From: Acidobacteriota bacterium
GTDB lineage: Bacteria; Acidobacteriota; Terriglobia; Terriglobales; Acidobacteriaceae
NCBI GenBank assembly: GCA_021793405.1
Contig: JAJYSV010000005.1
Span: 62,001 to 126,000, forward strand
Length of the DNA stretch: 64,000 nt
Reading direction: 5' to 3'
Positions within the stretch are counted from its first letter, which is position 1, and the number at the start of each line of letters is the position of its first letter. Below are positions 50,486-58,475 of the stretch, piece by piece. Position numbers and translations under genes: made by a program. The notes under the pieces were generated by a model, which was given only the letters and a program-made list of their open reading frames with translations, made no database searches and was not told the DNA's origin.

Positions 50486-51298
50486 TTGGGAGACGTTGGA
50501 AAGACAATTCGCCTCAATCGAATTTTGCGCGGGCCGGGACGCGGTTCCCTGGTGGTCGCGTTCGATCACGCGCTTGTCTTGGGGCCAATTCCCGGGACGG
50601 AAAATCCAATTCAGCAAATTAGACAATTTGCCGATGCCAGTGTGGATGGAATTCTGCTCAACCTGGGCCTGCTGCGCCACTGCGCGGAATCGCTGAGCCC
50701 CGGCAGAACGCCAGGGATTATTGCGCGGATTGATTGGACGACGGTGTGGAACTCCCTGTCGGAAGGTGCAGGCGGAGTGCTTCGAAGCTGCATGTTGGCG
50801 ACGCCGGAAGAAGCGCTTCGTCACGGAGCCGATGCGGTGCTGACATACATGGTTGTAGGTACAGGCGATGCCGACTTCGAAGCCAAGGAGGTTGAGCGCA
50901 ATGCTCGTGTTGCCCGCGAGTGTGAACAGATCGGAATTCCGCTGATTGTGGAGACGCTGGCGCGAGGTAAAGGGGTGGAAAACCCGGGCGATTCCAAGTG
51001 GTTGAAGCTCCACACGCGCATGGCTGCGGAGTTGGGAGCCGACGTGATCAAGACCGATTATGCGGGGAGCGTAGAGGTGATGCGATCGGTTGTTGAGGAG
51101 TGTCCGATTCCAATTTTGGTGCTTGGCGGAAGCAGGAATGAGGCCGCCCTGGATGTGGTGCGCGGTGTGGTAGAGTCTGGGGCCGCAGGTGTTTTCTTTG
51201 GCCGCAATGTTTTCCAGGCTGACGACATGCTGGCATTTTTGCGGAAGGCGCGTGCAGTATTGGATCATGCTGACGCGAGGGTGCTAGCCCAATCATGA
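50486..51298 (+). CDS. DhnA/LsrF-type class I aldolase
   Basis: A 270-residue TIM-barrel aldolase of the DeoC/LacD/DhnA superfamily, which includes archaeal class I fructose-bisphosphate aldolase and LsrF. AFDHAL (about 25-30) is the phosphate-side signature, and Lys189 in ADVIKTDYAGS fits the Schiff-base lysine. PILVLGGSRNEAAL near the end is the phosphate-binding loop. Start is TTG at 50486 with GGGGG 6 nt upstream. It is the first gene of the operon and overlaps the next gene by 4 bp (ATGA). In this context it would split a ketose phosphate made by the isomerase and kinase; the true substrate is unknown. Confidence 0.88.
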   Translation: MGDVGKTIRLNRILRGPGRGSLVVAFDHALVLGPIPGTENPIQQIRQFADASVDGILLNLGLLRHCAESLSPGRTPGIIARIDWTTVWNSLSEGAGGVLRSCMLATPEEALRHGADAVLTYMVVGTGDADFEAKEVERNARVARECEQIGIPLIVETLARGKGVENPGDSKWLKLHTRMAAELGADVIKTDYAGSVEVMRSVVEECPIPILVLGGSRNEAALDVVRGVVESGAAGVFFGRNVFQADDMLAFLRKARAVLDHADARVLAQS

Positions 51299-52482
51299 CC
51301 ACGATCAAGAGTGAGCCAATCAACAGATTCGAGCGCGTGGACGACCTGCTGGATGGGCGTCCTGGATTTCGTCTTACGGGCGAGTGGGGGCACCTCTCCA
51401 TGCTCGAAGGCGGCGGCCACATTTGCGAGTTGATTTCGAATCGTCATCCAGGCATCAATCCTCTGTGGAAGCCGACCTGGTTGACGATGGACCCCTACCG
51501 GTATGACATAACCAGGGATGCTGCAACGTATGGTCCGCTGCCGGACGGGCGGTTGCTCGCCGGGATTGCAGGACATAGTCTTAGCTTTGATTTTTTTGGC
51601 CCGCCCTCTGCCGACGAAATTGCCGCCGGACAAAGCACGCATGGCGAGGCTCCAGTTTTGAAGTGGAGCGTGTCCGCCCCGCTGGAGCCAAGCGTACCGA
51701 CGGCCGAATGCAGATTGTCGCTGCCGGAAGCAAAAATAGAATTTTCGCGCAAGCTCTCGATCGATCTACATTCTCCCGTGGTGTACATCGAGGAATCCGC
51801 TACAAACCTGATGAGTCTGGATCGTCCCATCTCCTGGAATGAGCACGTCACGCTTGGGCCTCCGTTTCTGGAATGTGGAACGACCATCGTCGACATGCCT
51901 GCGACCAAATGCAGAGTTTCTTCGGAGAGTTTTAGCAGCCGTATGTTGGTGCAACCGAATGCCGACTTTGAATGGCCCATGGCGCCGGGGATGGATGGCA
52001 GTCCACACGATTTGCGAACGATGCCGGACAAAATTTACTCGCAATACACGGCTCAACTGCTCGATCCGCAGGTAGAGTTCGGGTATGTCGCTGCGGCGAA
52101 TCCTGGACTGCAGCTACTGATTCTTTATGTATTCCGTCGCGCGGATTTTCCATGGGTGGGGAACTGGGAAGAGCGTTTCGCGCGATCCCATTCTCCCTGG
52201 AAGGAACGAGCTTTCTGCAGAGGCTTGGAATTCAGCACTACACCGTTCGCAATTCCCAGACGAGAAACGATATCGCAAGGCAATCTGTTCGATGAACCTA
52301 CCTATTGCTGGCTGCCGGCAAAGGCAACGGTCAGCCTTCGCTATATGGCCCTTCTAGTCGATGTGCCGACGGACTTTCAGGGCGTCGACCATGTGACGGT
52401 GGCAGACAATGAAGTTCGCATTGTCGAGAGAAAAGCAGGGCGAACCTTTTCGTCCCCGGCGAGTGCATTTTTACAAAAATAA
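51295..52482 (+). CDS. Aldose-1-epimerase-like (mutarotase-fold) protein
   Basis: A 395-residue protein with the beta-sandwich text of the galactose mutarotase superfamily: GGHICELISNRHPGINPLWK, SLPEAKIEFSRKLSIDLHSP, ISWNEHVTLGPPFLECGTTI and a late YCWLPAKATVSLRYMALLV. Closest in my memory to DUF4432-like hypothetical sugar-binding proteins. The classic mutarotase active-site His-His-Glu trio is not clearly recognisable. In this operon a mutarotase would supply the right anomer to the isomerase; that role is inferred from position. Overlaps the aldolase gene by 4 bp, and ends 48 bp before the kinase gene. Confidence 0.7.
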   Translation: MTTIKSEPINRFERVDDLLDGRPGFRLTGEWGHLSMLEGGGHICELISNRHPGINPLWKPTWLTMDPYRYDITRDAATYGPLPDGRLLAGIAGHSLSFDFFGPPSADEIAAGQSTHGEAPVLKWSVSAPLEPSVPTAECRLSLPEAKIEFSRKLSIDLHSPVVYIEESATNLMSLDRPISWNEHVTLGPPFLECGTTIVDMPATKCRVSSESFSSRMLVQPNADFEWPMAPGMDGSPHDLRTMPDKIYSQYTAQLLDPQVEFGYVAAANPGLQLLILYVFRRADFPWVGNWEERFARSHSPWKERAFCRGLEFSTTPFAIPRRETISQGNLFDEPTYCWLPAKATVSLRYMALLVDVPTDFQGVDHVTVADNEVRIVERKAGRTFSSPASAFLQK

Positions 52483-52530
52483 GAACGTCCACGCGCTTGG
52501 CGAGTGATGGATGATCGTTAGGACAGCTGC

Positions 52531-54054
52531 ATGAACCTGCTCGCGATTGATATAGGATCGAGCCGTTGCAAGGGAGTGTTGTTCTCTTCCTCAGGCGAGA
52601 CCTTGGCACACTGCACTCAATCGTACGCGCCAGAGTTCCCCCGGCCATCGTTTGCGGAAATGAATCCTGAGACTTTTCTGGATGCCGTAACTGCAGTGTC
52701 GCGGTCGATCTGCGGTTCCCAACGCGAGGGCACGGTCGAGGCTGTATGCCTTAGCTCCCACGGGGAAACACTGATCCCTGTGAATTCCGCTCGCGTGCCT
52801 CTGCGCACAGCAATTTTGAATATTGACACACGCGCGTCCGACGAAGCTGAGTGGTGCGAACAGCAGATGGGCCGTAAGCATCTATTTGAACTGACCGGTC
52901 ATACTTCTCACACCATGTATCCCGTTCCTAAGTTGCTATGGTTGCGCAAGCATGAACCGGAATTGTTTCAGGCTGGGTGTCGATTTCTCGGCGTCATTAG
53001 CTATATCTTTTTGCGACTTGGACTTCCACCGTATATTGACTACTCGCTCGCCTCCAGGTTCATGGCCTTCGATATCCGCAAGAAATGCTGGTCGGATGAG
53101 GTTTTGTCTCTTCTTGACATGGAGAAGGACTCTTTTCCTGTCTCCGTCCCTGCTGGAACAATCGCCGGAAAATTATCTCTCGAAGCTGCCCGACAGCTTG
53201 GACTGAGCGCGGGTACCTTGATGATTGTTGGTGGGCACGATCAGGCATGTGGTGCCGTGGGAGTGGGCGCAATTACTTCTAAAAAAGTCTTCGACTCGAT
53301 GGGAACGTATGAGAGTATTGCGGCGACTTCCGATAAACCCCAGATCAGTGAGGAAGCCCTGGCCTATAGCCTGAATACGTATTGCCACGTCATTCCGGAC
53401 AAATACATTACGCTTGCGTATTTTCCATCTGGCATCATGATCCAGTGGTTTTCCGATCTTCTTCATCCCTTAAATGCAGATGGGTTATCAAGTGCAGCTG
53501 AAGAGGCAAATTTTTCTGCGCTCGAGTCACTCGCGCCGGAACAGGCAAGCGGCTTGCTGGTGGTGTCGCACCTGATCGGAACTTGCAATCCCGATTTCAA
53601 TCCGAACGCGCGCGGCGCAATCCTGGGACTTACAGCAAGTTCGCATCGCGGTGATATCTACAAAGGAATCCTCGAAGGAATAGCGTGCGAACTCTCCAGT
53701 ATGACCGGGATTTTCGAGCGGACATTGGGCCCCTTCAAGGACATTTATGCGACCGGAGGAGGGACACGATCCCAGCTTGGCATGCGGTTGCGGTCCGCGA
53801 CGACCGAGCGAACGTTCCACTTAATGAGCTGTCCGGAATCTGTGTGCCTTGGTGGCGCAATACTTACCAGCGTAGCTGTTGGACGGTATCCAACCATCTG
53901 TGAGGCTGTGAAGCAAATGGTTCGAGAGGAGAAGAGCTTTGAGCCGGATCGTGCCCTTACGCGCGCTTACCTTCCGATAAAGAAGCAGTATGTCGAGTTG
54001 AATTCTCTGTTGAGAAAATTTGAAAAGTGCACAACAGCCCCGCAACTGACTTAG
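52531..54054 (+). CDS. FGGY-family carbohydrate kinase
   Basis: A 507-residue sugar kinase of the glycerol/xylulose/fuculose kinase family. Phosphate-1 motif LLAIDIGSSRCKGVLF at the N-terminus, the FGGY signature region around SHGETLIPVNSARVPLRTAI, and the second-domain ATP site with GGHDQACGAVGVG and ATGGGTRSQLGMRL. No signal peptide. The pairing with an isomerase and an aldolase suggests phosphorylation of a ketose such as a 6-deoxyhexulose or pentulose. Ends 10 bp before the isomerase gene. Confidence 0.9.
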   Translation: MNLLAIDIGSSRCKGVLFSSSGETLAHCTQSYAPEFPRPSFAEMNPETFLDAVTAVSRSICGSQREGTVEAVCLSSHGETLIPVNSARVPLRTAILNIDTRASDEAEWCEQQMGRKHLFELTGHTSHTMYPVPKLLWLRKHEPELFQAGCRFLGVISYIFLRLGLPPYIDYSLASRFMAFDIRKKCWSDEVLSLLDMEKDSFPVSVPAGTIAGKLSLEAARQLGLSAGTLMIVGGHDQACGAVGVGAITSKKVFDSMGTYESIAATSDKPQISEEALAYSLNTYCHVIPDKYITLAYFPSGIMIQWFSDLLHPLNADGLSSAAEEANFSALESLAPEQASGLLVVSHLIGTCNPDFNPNARGAILGLTASSHRGDIYKGILEGIACELSSMTGIFERTLGPFKDIYATGGGTRSQLGMRLRSATTERTFHLMSCPESVCLGGAILTSVAVGRYPTICEAVKQMVREEKSFEPDRALTRAYLPIKKQYVELNSLLRKFEKCTTAPQLT

Positions 54055-54064
54055 GAGTAAATGC

Positions 54065-55447
54065 GTGATTCAACCAACCATCGGTTTTATTGTTTACGGT
54101 GTTCATAAGGATGGCTTGTTAGATCCCATGGGCAAGCCATTCATTGATGAGTCGATACTTGCCGCGGCAAAACGGCAGCTCATCGCCGCGGGGCTTCAGT
54201 TAGTCGAGCACCCAGTGGTTGTGGCGACCAAGGAAGAGGCGAAAGCTGCGCTACGCCAGATGAAGCACGATGAGAAGGTCGATGCGGTCATCCTGTTCTC
54301 TGGAACATGGGTTTGGGCGGCGAACATGGTTGGCGCCATCCGAGAGTATGCCGCGACCGGCAAGAGCGTGTTGGTATGGACTCATCCCGGCTCACAGGGT
54401 TGGAGGCCGGTGGGCGGTCTCGTCCTGCACGGTGGGTTGCTTGAGATTGGAGTGCCGCACAAGTTTGTATACGGAGAGGCTGAAGACAGCGAAACCATTG
54501 CGGGTATTGTTAGTTTTGCACAAGCAGCGCATTTAAAGAGCATGCTGAACCTGTCCACGATGGGTGTGTTTGGCGGCAGGGGCATGGGTCAGACCTGCGG
54601 AGCGGCTGATCCGTCGCAGTGGATGCGAATGTTTGGAGTCGACATTGATTCTCGTGACACCACGGAAGTAATGCGGACCGCCGAGCAAATATCGCCGGAA
54701 GAAATCAAGCAACTCGAACCTCGGTTGCAGCAACTCTTCGGTTCTGTTCCGTCGGAGAATATGGTCAATGAGCGCTCCATTCGTCTCTACCTGGCGCTGA
54801 AACAGATTGTCGAACGCGAGAAATTCGATTTCTATACGATTCAATCGTTCCCTGGGCTGGCGGATGACTACTCTGCCACATGCTTTGCGCAAAGCATGAT
54901 GTTGGAGGACGGTTATGGTACCTCCACACTGGGAGATTTCAACACGGCCCTTACAGTTTTTCTGCTGACAAAGCTGAGTAATGAGCGTGTCTACTACGGC
55001 GATCTTCAGCATATTGATAAAAAAACGAATGAGATAAAAATTATTGGGGATGGCGCATGTCCGCCGTCGCTCGCCGGCAAGCTAGGACCTGCTGGATTTG
55101 CCGAACATGGCATTCCTACCGAAGGAGGGGCTGGCGGGCTCTCCGTCAAGTTGGTTTGCAAGGAGGGCGAGGGAGTGTTGGCGCGACTGGGCCGCGTGAA
55201 CGGAGAGTTCACCATGGTACTCGTGCGTGCCAGCATCTTTGAACCGTCGCAGGATCAGTTACCACGGCGGCTCCAGGAGTGCAACATACCATTCTGGCCG
55301 CATGGTTTTGTAACTGCTCATTGCGACATCGAAGCTCTCCTTCAAAACTGGACGAATGAATACGCATGCCTTGGCTATGGGAAACATCTCTATGCGGCGA
55401 TGGCCGACTTCTGCGACCTAACCGGCATCCGAACTATTTTGCTGTGA
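54065..55447 (+). CDS. L-fucose/L-arabinose isomerase-family protein
   Basis: A 460-residue member of the fucose/arabinose isomerase superfamily (COG2407-like). Alternating Rossmann-like text at the N-terminus (DAVILFSGTWVWAANMVGAI) and the C-terminal barrel fit. In this family the metal ligands are normally a Glu and Asp within a CE.D motif and a His in NHH. Here the Asp is present (STLGDFNTALT) but the Glu is not obvious, and the end reads NEYACLGYG, so ligand identity is uncertain. GTG start with AGGAG 8 nt upstream. It would interconvert the aldose and ketose forms in the operon's pathway. Confidence 0.8.
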   Translation: MIQPTIGFIVYGVHKDGLLDPMGKPFIDESILAAAKRQLIAAGLQLVEHPVVVATKEEAKAALRQMKHDEKVDAVILFSGTWVWAANMVGAIREYAATGKSVLVWTHPGSQGWRPVGGLVLHGGLLEIGVPHKFVYGEAEDSETIAGIVSFAQAAHLKSMLNLSTMGVFGGRGMGQTCGAADPSQWMRMFGVDIDSRDTTEVMRTAEQISPEEIKQLEPRLQQLFGSVPSENMVNERSIRLYLALKQIVEREKFDFYTIQSFPGLADDYSATCFAQSMMLEDGYGTSTLGDFNTALTVFLLTKLSNERVYYGDLQHIDKKTNEIKIIGDGACPPSLAGKLGPAGFAEHGIPTEGGAGGLSVKLVCKEGEGVLARLGRVNGEFTMVLVRASIFEPSQDQLPRRLQECNIPFWPHGFVTAHCDIEALLQNWTNEYACLGYGKHLYAAMADFCDLTGIRTILL

Positions 55448-55482
55448 TCTACAACCGAGCCATGTTGGCTGAAGGAGTGAGT

Positions 55483-56976
55483 ATGAGCGCAACCATCTCG
55501 TCAGTGCAAATGGAAGCACCCGTCGTCGATTTTCTCAAGGCGCCTAAGAAACTGCTCATCGATGGTACGTGGGTGGAAGCTGCTTCGGGGAAGACGTTTG
55601 GAACCTACAATCCGGCGACAGGGGAAGCATTGGCAACAGTCGCAGAGGGAGACGCGGAAGACATCGATCGCGCAGTCAAGGCTGCTCGCCGTGCGTTCGA
55701 CAGTGGGCCGTGGTCGCGCATGACGCCATCGAACCGGGGCCAATTAATCTGGAGATTGGCCGACTTACTGGAGCAACATTTGGACGAGTTTGCGCAGATC
55801 GAAACGCTGGACAATGGCAAACCGTTCTCGGTGGCACGTGTTGCCGATGTTCCACTTGCAGTAGATCTTTTTCGATATATGGCCGGCTGGGCGACCAAGG
55901 TTACCGGTGAGACGATTCCGCTTTCGACGGGTGGTCATTTCGGATACACGCTACGCGAGCCGGTCGGAGTGGTGGGGCAAATCATTCCGTGGAACTTTCC
56001 GCTGCTGATGGCAGCCTGGAAGCTGGGTCCCGCACTGGCCACGGGGTGCACAGTCGTCTTGAAGCCGGCAGAGCAAACTCCGCTGAGCGCATTGCGCCTG
56101 GGCGAGTTGATCATGGAAGCTGGATTTCCGGGAGGGGTCGTCAACATTGTGCCAGGATTCGGAGAAACCGCAGGAGCTGCACTGGCGGCCCATCCGAATG
56201 TGGACAAGATCGCGTTTACCGGTTCGACGGAAGTAGGGAAGCTGATCGTACAGGCGGCATCGGGCAATCTGAAAAAGGTGTCGTTGGAACTGGGTGGGAA
56301 GTCTCCGAACATTGTATTCCGCGATGCGGACATCGATGCGGCGATTGCCGGCAGCGCTCGCGCAATCTTCTTCAATCATGGTCAGTGTTGTACCGCGGGC
56401 TCGCGGTTGCTAATCGAGCAGTCCATATTCGACCAGGTCGTGGAGGGCGTGGCGGCAGAGGCAAAGAAGATCAAAGTGGGGCCGGGACTCAGCCCGGATA
56501 CCGACATGGGTCCCCTGGTATCCGAAGAGCAATTAAGCCGCGTGTGTGGCTATCTGGAATCTGGTTTTGCAGAAGGCGCGCGAGCAGCCGCGGGCGGGAA
56601 AAAGGTGAATGGTCCCGGCTATTTTGTACAGCCCACCGTTCTGACGGACACAAATCCTAACATGAAAGTTTGCAGGGAAGAGATCTTCGGACCGGTGCTG
56701 GTGGCGATTCCATTTCGCGATCCGGAAGAAGTGTTGTCCACTGCGAATAACTCCATCTATGGGTTGGCCGCTGGAATCTGGACGCGCGACGTGGGGAAAG
56801 CGCACTTGCTGGCTTCAAGATTGCGAGCGGGTACCGTATGGATCAATTGCTACAACGTGTTCGATGCGGCGCTTCCGTTTGGCGGATACAAGCAATCGGG
56901 ATGGGGCAGGGAGATGGGCCGCGAGGTCCTGGATCTGTACACACAGGTGAAATCTGTGTGCGTGGCAATCAACTAG
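55483..56976 (+). CDS. Aldehyde dehydrogenase (NAD(P)+-dependent)
   Basis: A 497-residue ALDH. Visible: NAD-binding IIPWNFPLLMAAWKLGPALA, KPAEQTP, the GSTEVG turn, Glu269 in LELGGKSPN, and catalytic Cys303 in NHGQCCTAGSR; the end has NCYNVFDAALPFGGYKQSG. ATG at 55483 has AGGAG 6 nt upstream. It is the last gene of the operon, 35 bp after the isomerase, and would oxidise the aldehyde left after aldol cleavage (for example lactaldehyde or glycolaldehyde), as AldA does in fucose breakdown. An in-frame start at 55366 would overlap the isomerase gene by 82 bp; I rejected it. Confidence 0.94.
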   Translation: MSATISSVQMEAPVVDFLKAPKKLLIDGTWVEAASGKTFGTYNPATGEALATVAEGDAEDIDRAVKAARRAFDSGPWSRMTPSNRGQLIWRLADLLEQHLDEFAQIETLDNGKPFSVARVADVPLAVDLFRYMAGWATKVTGETIPLSTGGHFGYTLREPVGVVGQIIPWNFPLLMAAWKLGPALATGCTVVLKPAEQTPLSALRLGELIMEAGFPGGVVNIVPGFGETAGAALAAHPNVDKIAFTGSTEVGKLIVQAASGNLKKVSLELGGKSPNIVFRDADIDAAIAGSARAIFFNHGQCCTAGSRLLIEQSIFDQVVEGVAAEAKKIKVGPGLSPDTDMGPLVSEEQLSRVCGYLESGFAEGARAAAGGKKVNGPGYFVQPTVLTDTNPNMKVCREEIFGPVLVAIPFRDPEEVLSTANNSIYGLAAGIWTRDVGKAHLLASRLRAGTVWINCYNVFDAALPFGGYKQSGWGREMGREVLDLYTQVKSVCVAIN

Positions 56977-56989
56977 GTGTAAGTCATAG

Positions 56990-57280
56990 GGCGAAGATGG
57001 ATTTCCTACGCTCGTCGCGAAGACTTCGATGATGGGCGTGTGGAATCTTCTCGCAGTTTCGGGAAAGTTCAACTCGCTGGAATACAACCTTGGAGTGCTC
57101 ACGAACGACGGCAGGGTGAAGCCACAGGGAAAAATGTTCCGGCAACTGCCCGATGCCTATCGAGGGAAACCAGTCACGTTTCCAACCCGACTTATTGCGC
57201 TGCCTCCGGTCGATCGCACCTTCGATACGGCCTGGCAGTGGATGCTGGATTGGATGGGTTGGAAACCAAAGGCTACATAG
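56990..57280 (+). pseudogene. Truncated protein C-terminus, possibly of a glycosidase
   Basis: An open frame without a good start, encoding GEDGFPTLVAKTSMMGVWNL, then LAVSGKFNSLEYNLGVLTND, GRVKPQGKMFRQLPDAYRGK and DTAWQWMLDWMGWKPKA. The middle (NLGVLTNDGRVKPQGKMFR) resembles the end of a TIM-barrel glycosidase where a final helix follows the last strand, but I cannot assign a family. It follows the ALDH gene directly and looks like a leftover of a lost gene. The rest of the 489-bp gap (57281-57465) shows nothing. Confidence 0.45.
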
Positions 57281-57465
57281 GTTCAGTGGCATCGAGTCCC
57301 GTAGGAAGCTCGGCGGCATACCGAGAGATAGATGTCGCAGGTTCGACTGCTTCTGCAGTGCTTCAGTGAAACAATGGTCTGGTAGGATTTTCTGATGGCG
57401 GTGTTACGTCATCTTGGTGTGGCGTTCAGTGGTCGACAGATCTCACATGACATTGGAGAGCAATT

Positions 57466-58266
57466 TTGAAAAGACGACAGTTTCTGACTTCTTCCCTGGC
57501 TGCATCGGCCTTCGCTTTGGGTGCCAAAACTTTCGAGGCAGAATCAACCTCCTCCGGAACGCCACGCGAATACTACGAGCTGCGTCAGTACCATCTGCGG
57601 ACAGGACCACAAACGAAGCTGACGAATGATTATGTATCGGACGCCCTGATACCGGCACTCAATCGGCTTGGGATTTCTCCTGTAGGAGCGTTCAACCTGA
57701 CCCTGGGTCCAGAGACTCCAACGTTATATCTCCTTCTTCCCAGTCCTAAGCTTGAAACGCTGGTTACAGCCGAACTACATCTGGCGCAGGATGAAAGCTT
57801 CTTAAAGACTGCCGATTCCTTCTGGAATGCGCCGGCCACCGCACCGGCATATTCCCGGATGGAAAGTTCGCTTCTGATTGCTTTCGAGGGCCAGCCAAAG
57901 CTGACTGTTCCCCCGGTGACTGCGGACCATGGCAAGCGAATCTTTCAACTACGCACCTATGAAAGCCCCAGCAACCAGGCGCACATACGCAAGGTGGAAA
58001 TGTTTCACAGCGGTGAGTTTGCCTGCTTTCAAAGAGCTGGTTTCTGGCCGGTGTTTTACGGCGATGCTCTGATTGCTCCGCGCCTGCCTAAGCTGACCTA
58101 CATGCTCAGTTATCCAGATTTGGGAGAGATGAATGCCAAATGGGCCGCCTTCGGCGCCGATCCCGAATGGAAGAAACTCACCAACTCGCCGAGATTCAAT
58201 TACGAAGCTATCGTCAGCAACATCACGAACCTGATACTCAGCCCCACCTCCTACTCTCAGATTTAG
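57466..58266 (+). CDS. Tat-exported NIPSNAP-family protein
   Basis: A 266-residue protein with a Tat signal (MKRRQFLTSSLAASAFALGA) and two ferredoxin-like NIPSNAP domains, around EYYELRQYHLRTGPQTKLT and RIFQLRTYESPSNQAHIRKV, each with the family's RxY motif. NIPSNAP domains are small-molecule binding or oligomerisation folds; bacterial two-domain exported forms are common in acidobacteria and planctomycetes, without a known reaction. TTG start at 57466 with GGAGAG about 6 nt upstream. It lies next to the sugar-degradation operon in the same direction. Confidence 0.82.
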   Translation: MKRRQFLTSSLAASAFALGAKTFEAESTSSGTPREYYELRQYHLRTGPQTKLTNDYVSDALIPALNRLGISPVGAFNLTLGPETPTLYLLLPSPKLETLVTAELHLAQDESFLKTADSFWNAPATAPAYSRMESSLLIAFEGQPKLTVPPVTADHGKRIFQLRTYESPSNQAHIRKVEMFHSGEFACFQRAGFWPVFYGDALIAPRLPKLTYMLSYPDLGEMNAKWAAFGADPEWKKLTNSPRFNYEAIVSNITNLILSPTSYSQI

Positions 58267-58321
58267 CTGTTGGTAGTGTGGGTTTTCCGCTGATCACAAC
58301 GAAGTTCTTGCTGCATGTAGA

Positions 58322-58390
58322 TGGGGGACGCGGAAGGAATCGAACCTTCAGCCTGTGGTCTACCCCCATCGCTTAGGCCCGTCAGCAGCT
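58322..58390 (-). other. tmRNA/tRNA 3'-end-like remnant
   Basis: Reading the minus strand, the segment ends GAAGGTTCGATTCCTTC (a perfect T-arm: 5-bp stem and TTCGATT loop) followed by CGCGTCCCCCA, i.e. an acceptor-like arm with terminal CCA. Upstream comes CTAAGCGATGGGGGTAGACC, which resembles the last pseudoknot/linker before the T-arm in many tmRNAs. No complete cloverleaf or 5' half can be made from the flanking DNA, so the gene is not intact. Such 3' ends are the usual attachment sites of integrases, so this may be an old att site. Confidence 0.45.
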
Positions 58391-58475
58391 TTGACAATTT
58401 CTGCCCAAATTTATCTGCGGATGGAGGATATAAAGCGGAGATTGACCGAGTACGCATGGGAGTCCTACAATCCTG

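Noticed and set aside
50246-51268. 340-codon frame antisense to the aldolase gene
   Set aside because: Opposes the aldolase with its catalytic lysine motif; no domain recognised.
50486-56976. Sulfoquinovose (sulfo-EMP) or AI-2 (Lsr) degradation operon
   Set aside because: Sulfo-EMP kinase is a PfkB-type enzyme and no sulfonate-specific gene is visible; Lsr operons carry LsrACDB and LsrG, which are absent, and have no aldose isomerase.
58322-58440. Complete tRNA or tmRNA gene on the minus strand
   Set aside because: Only the T-arm and acceptor 3' part can be folded; no anticodon stem-loop, D-arm or matching 5' acceptor strand is present, and there is no room for a full tmRNA.
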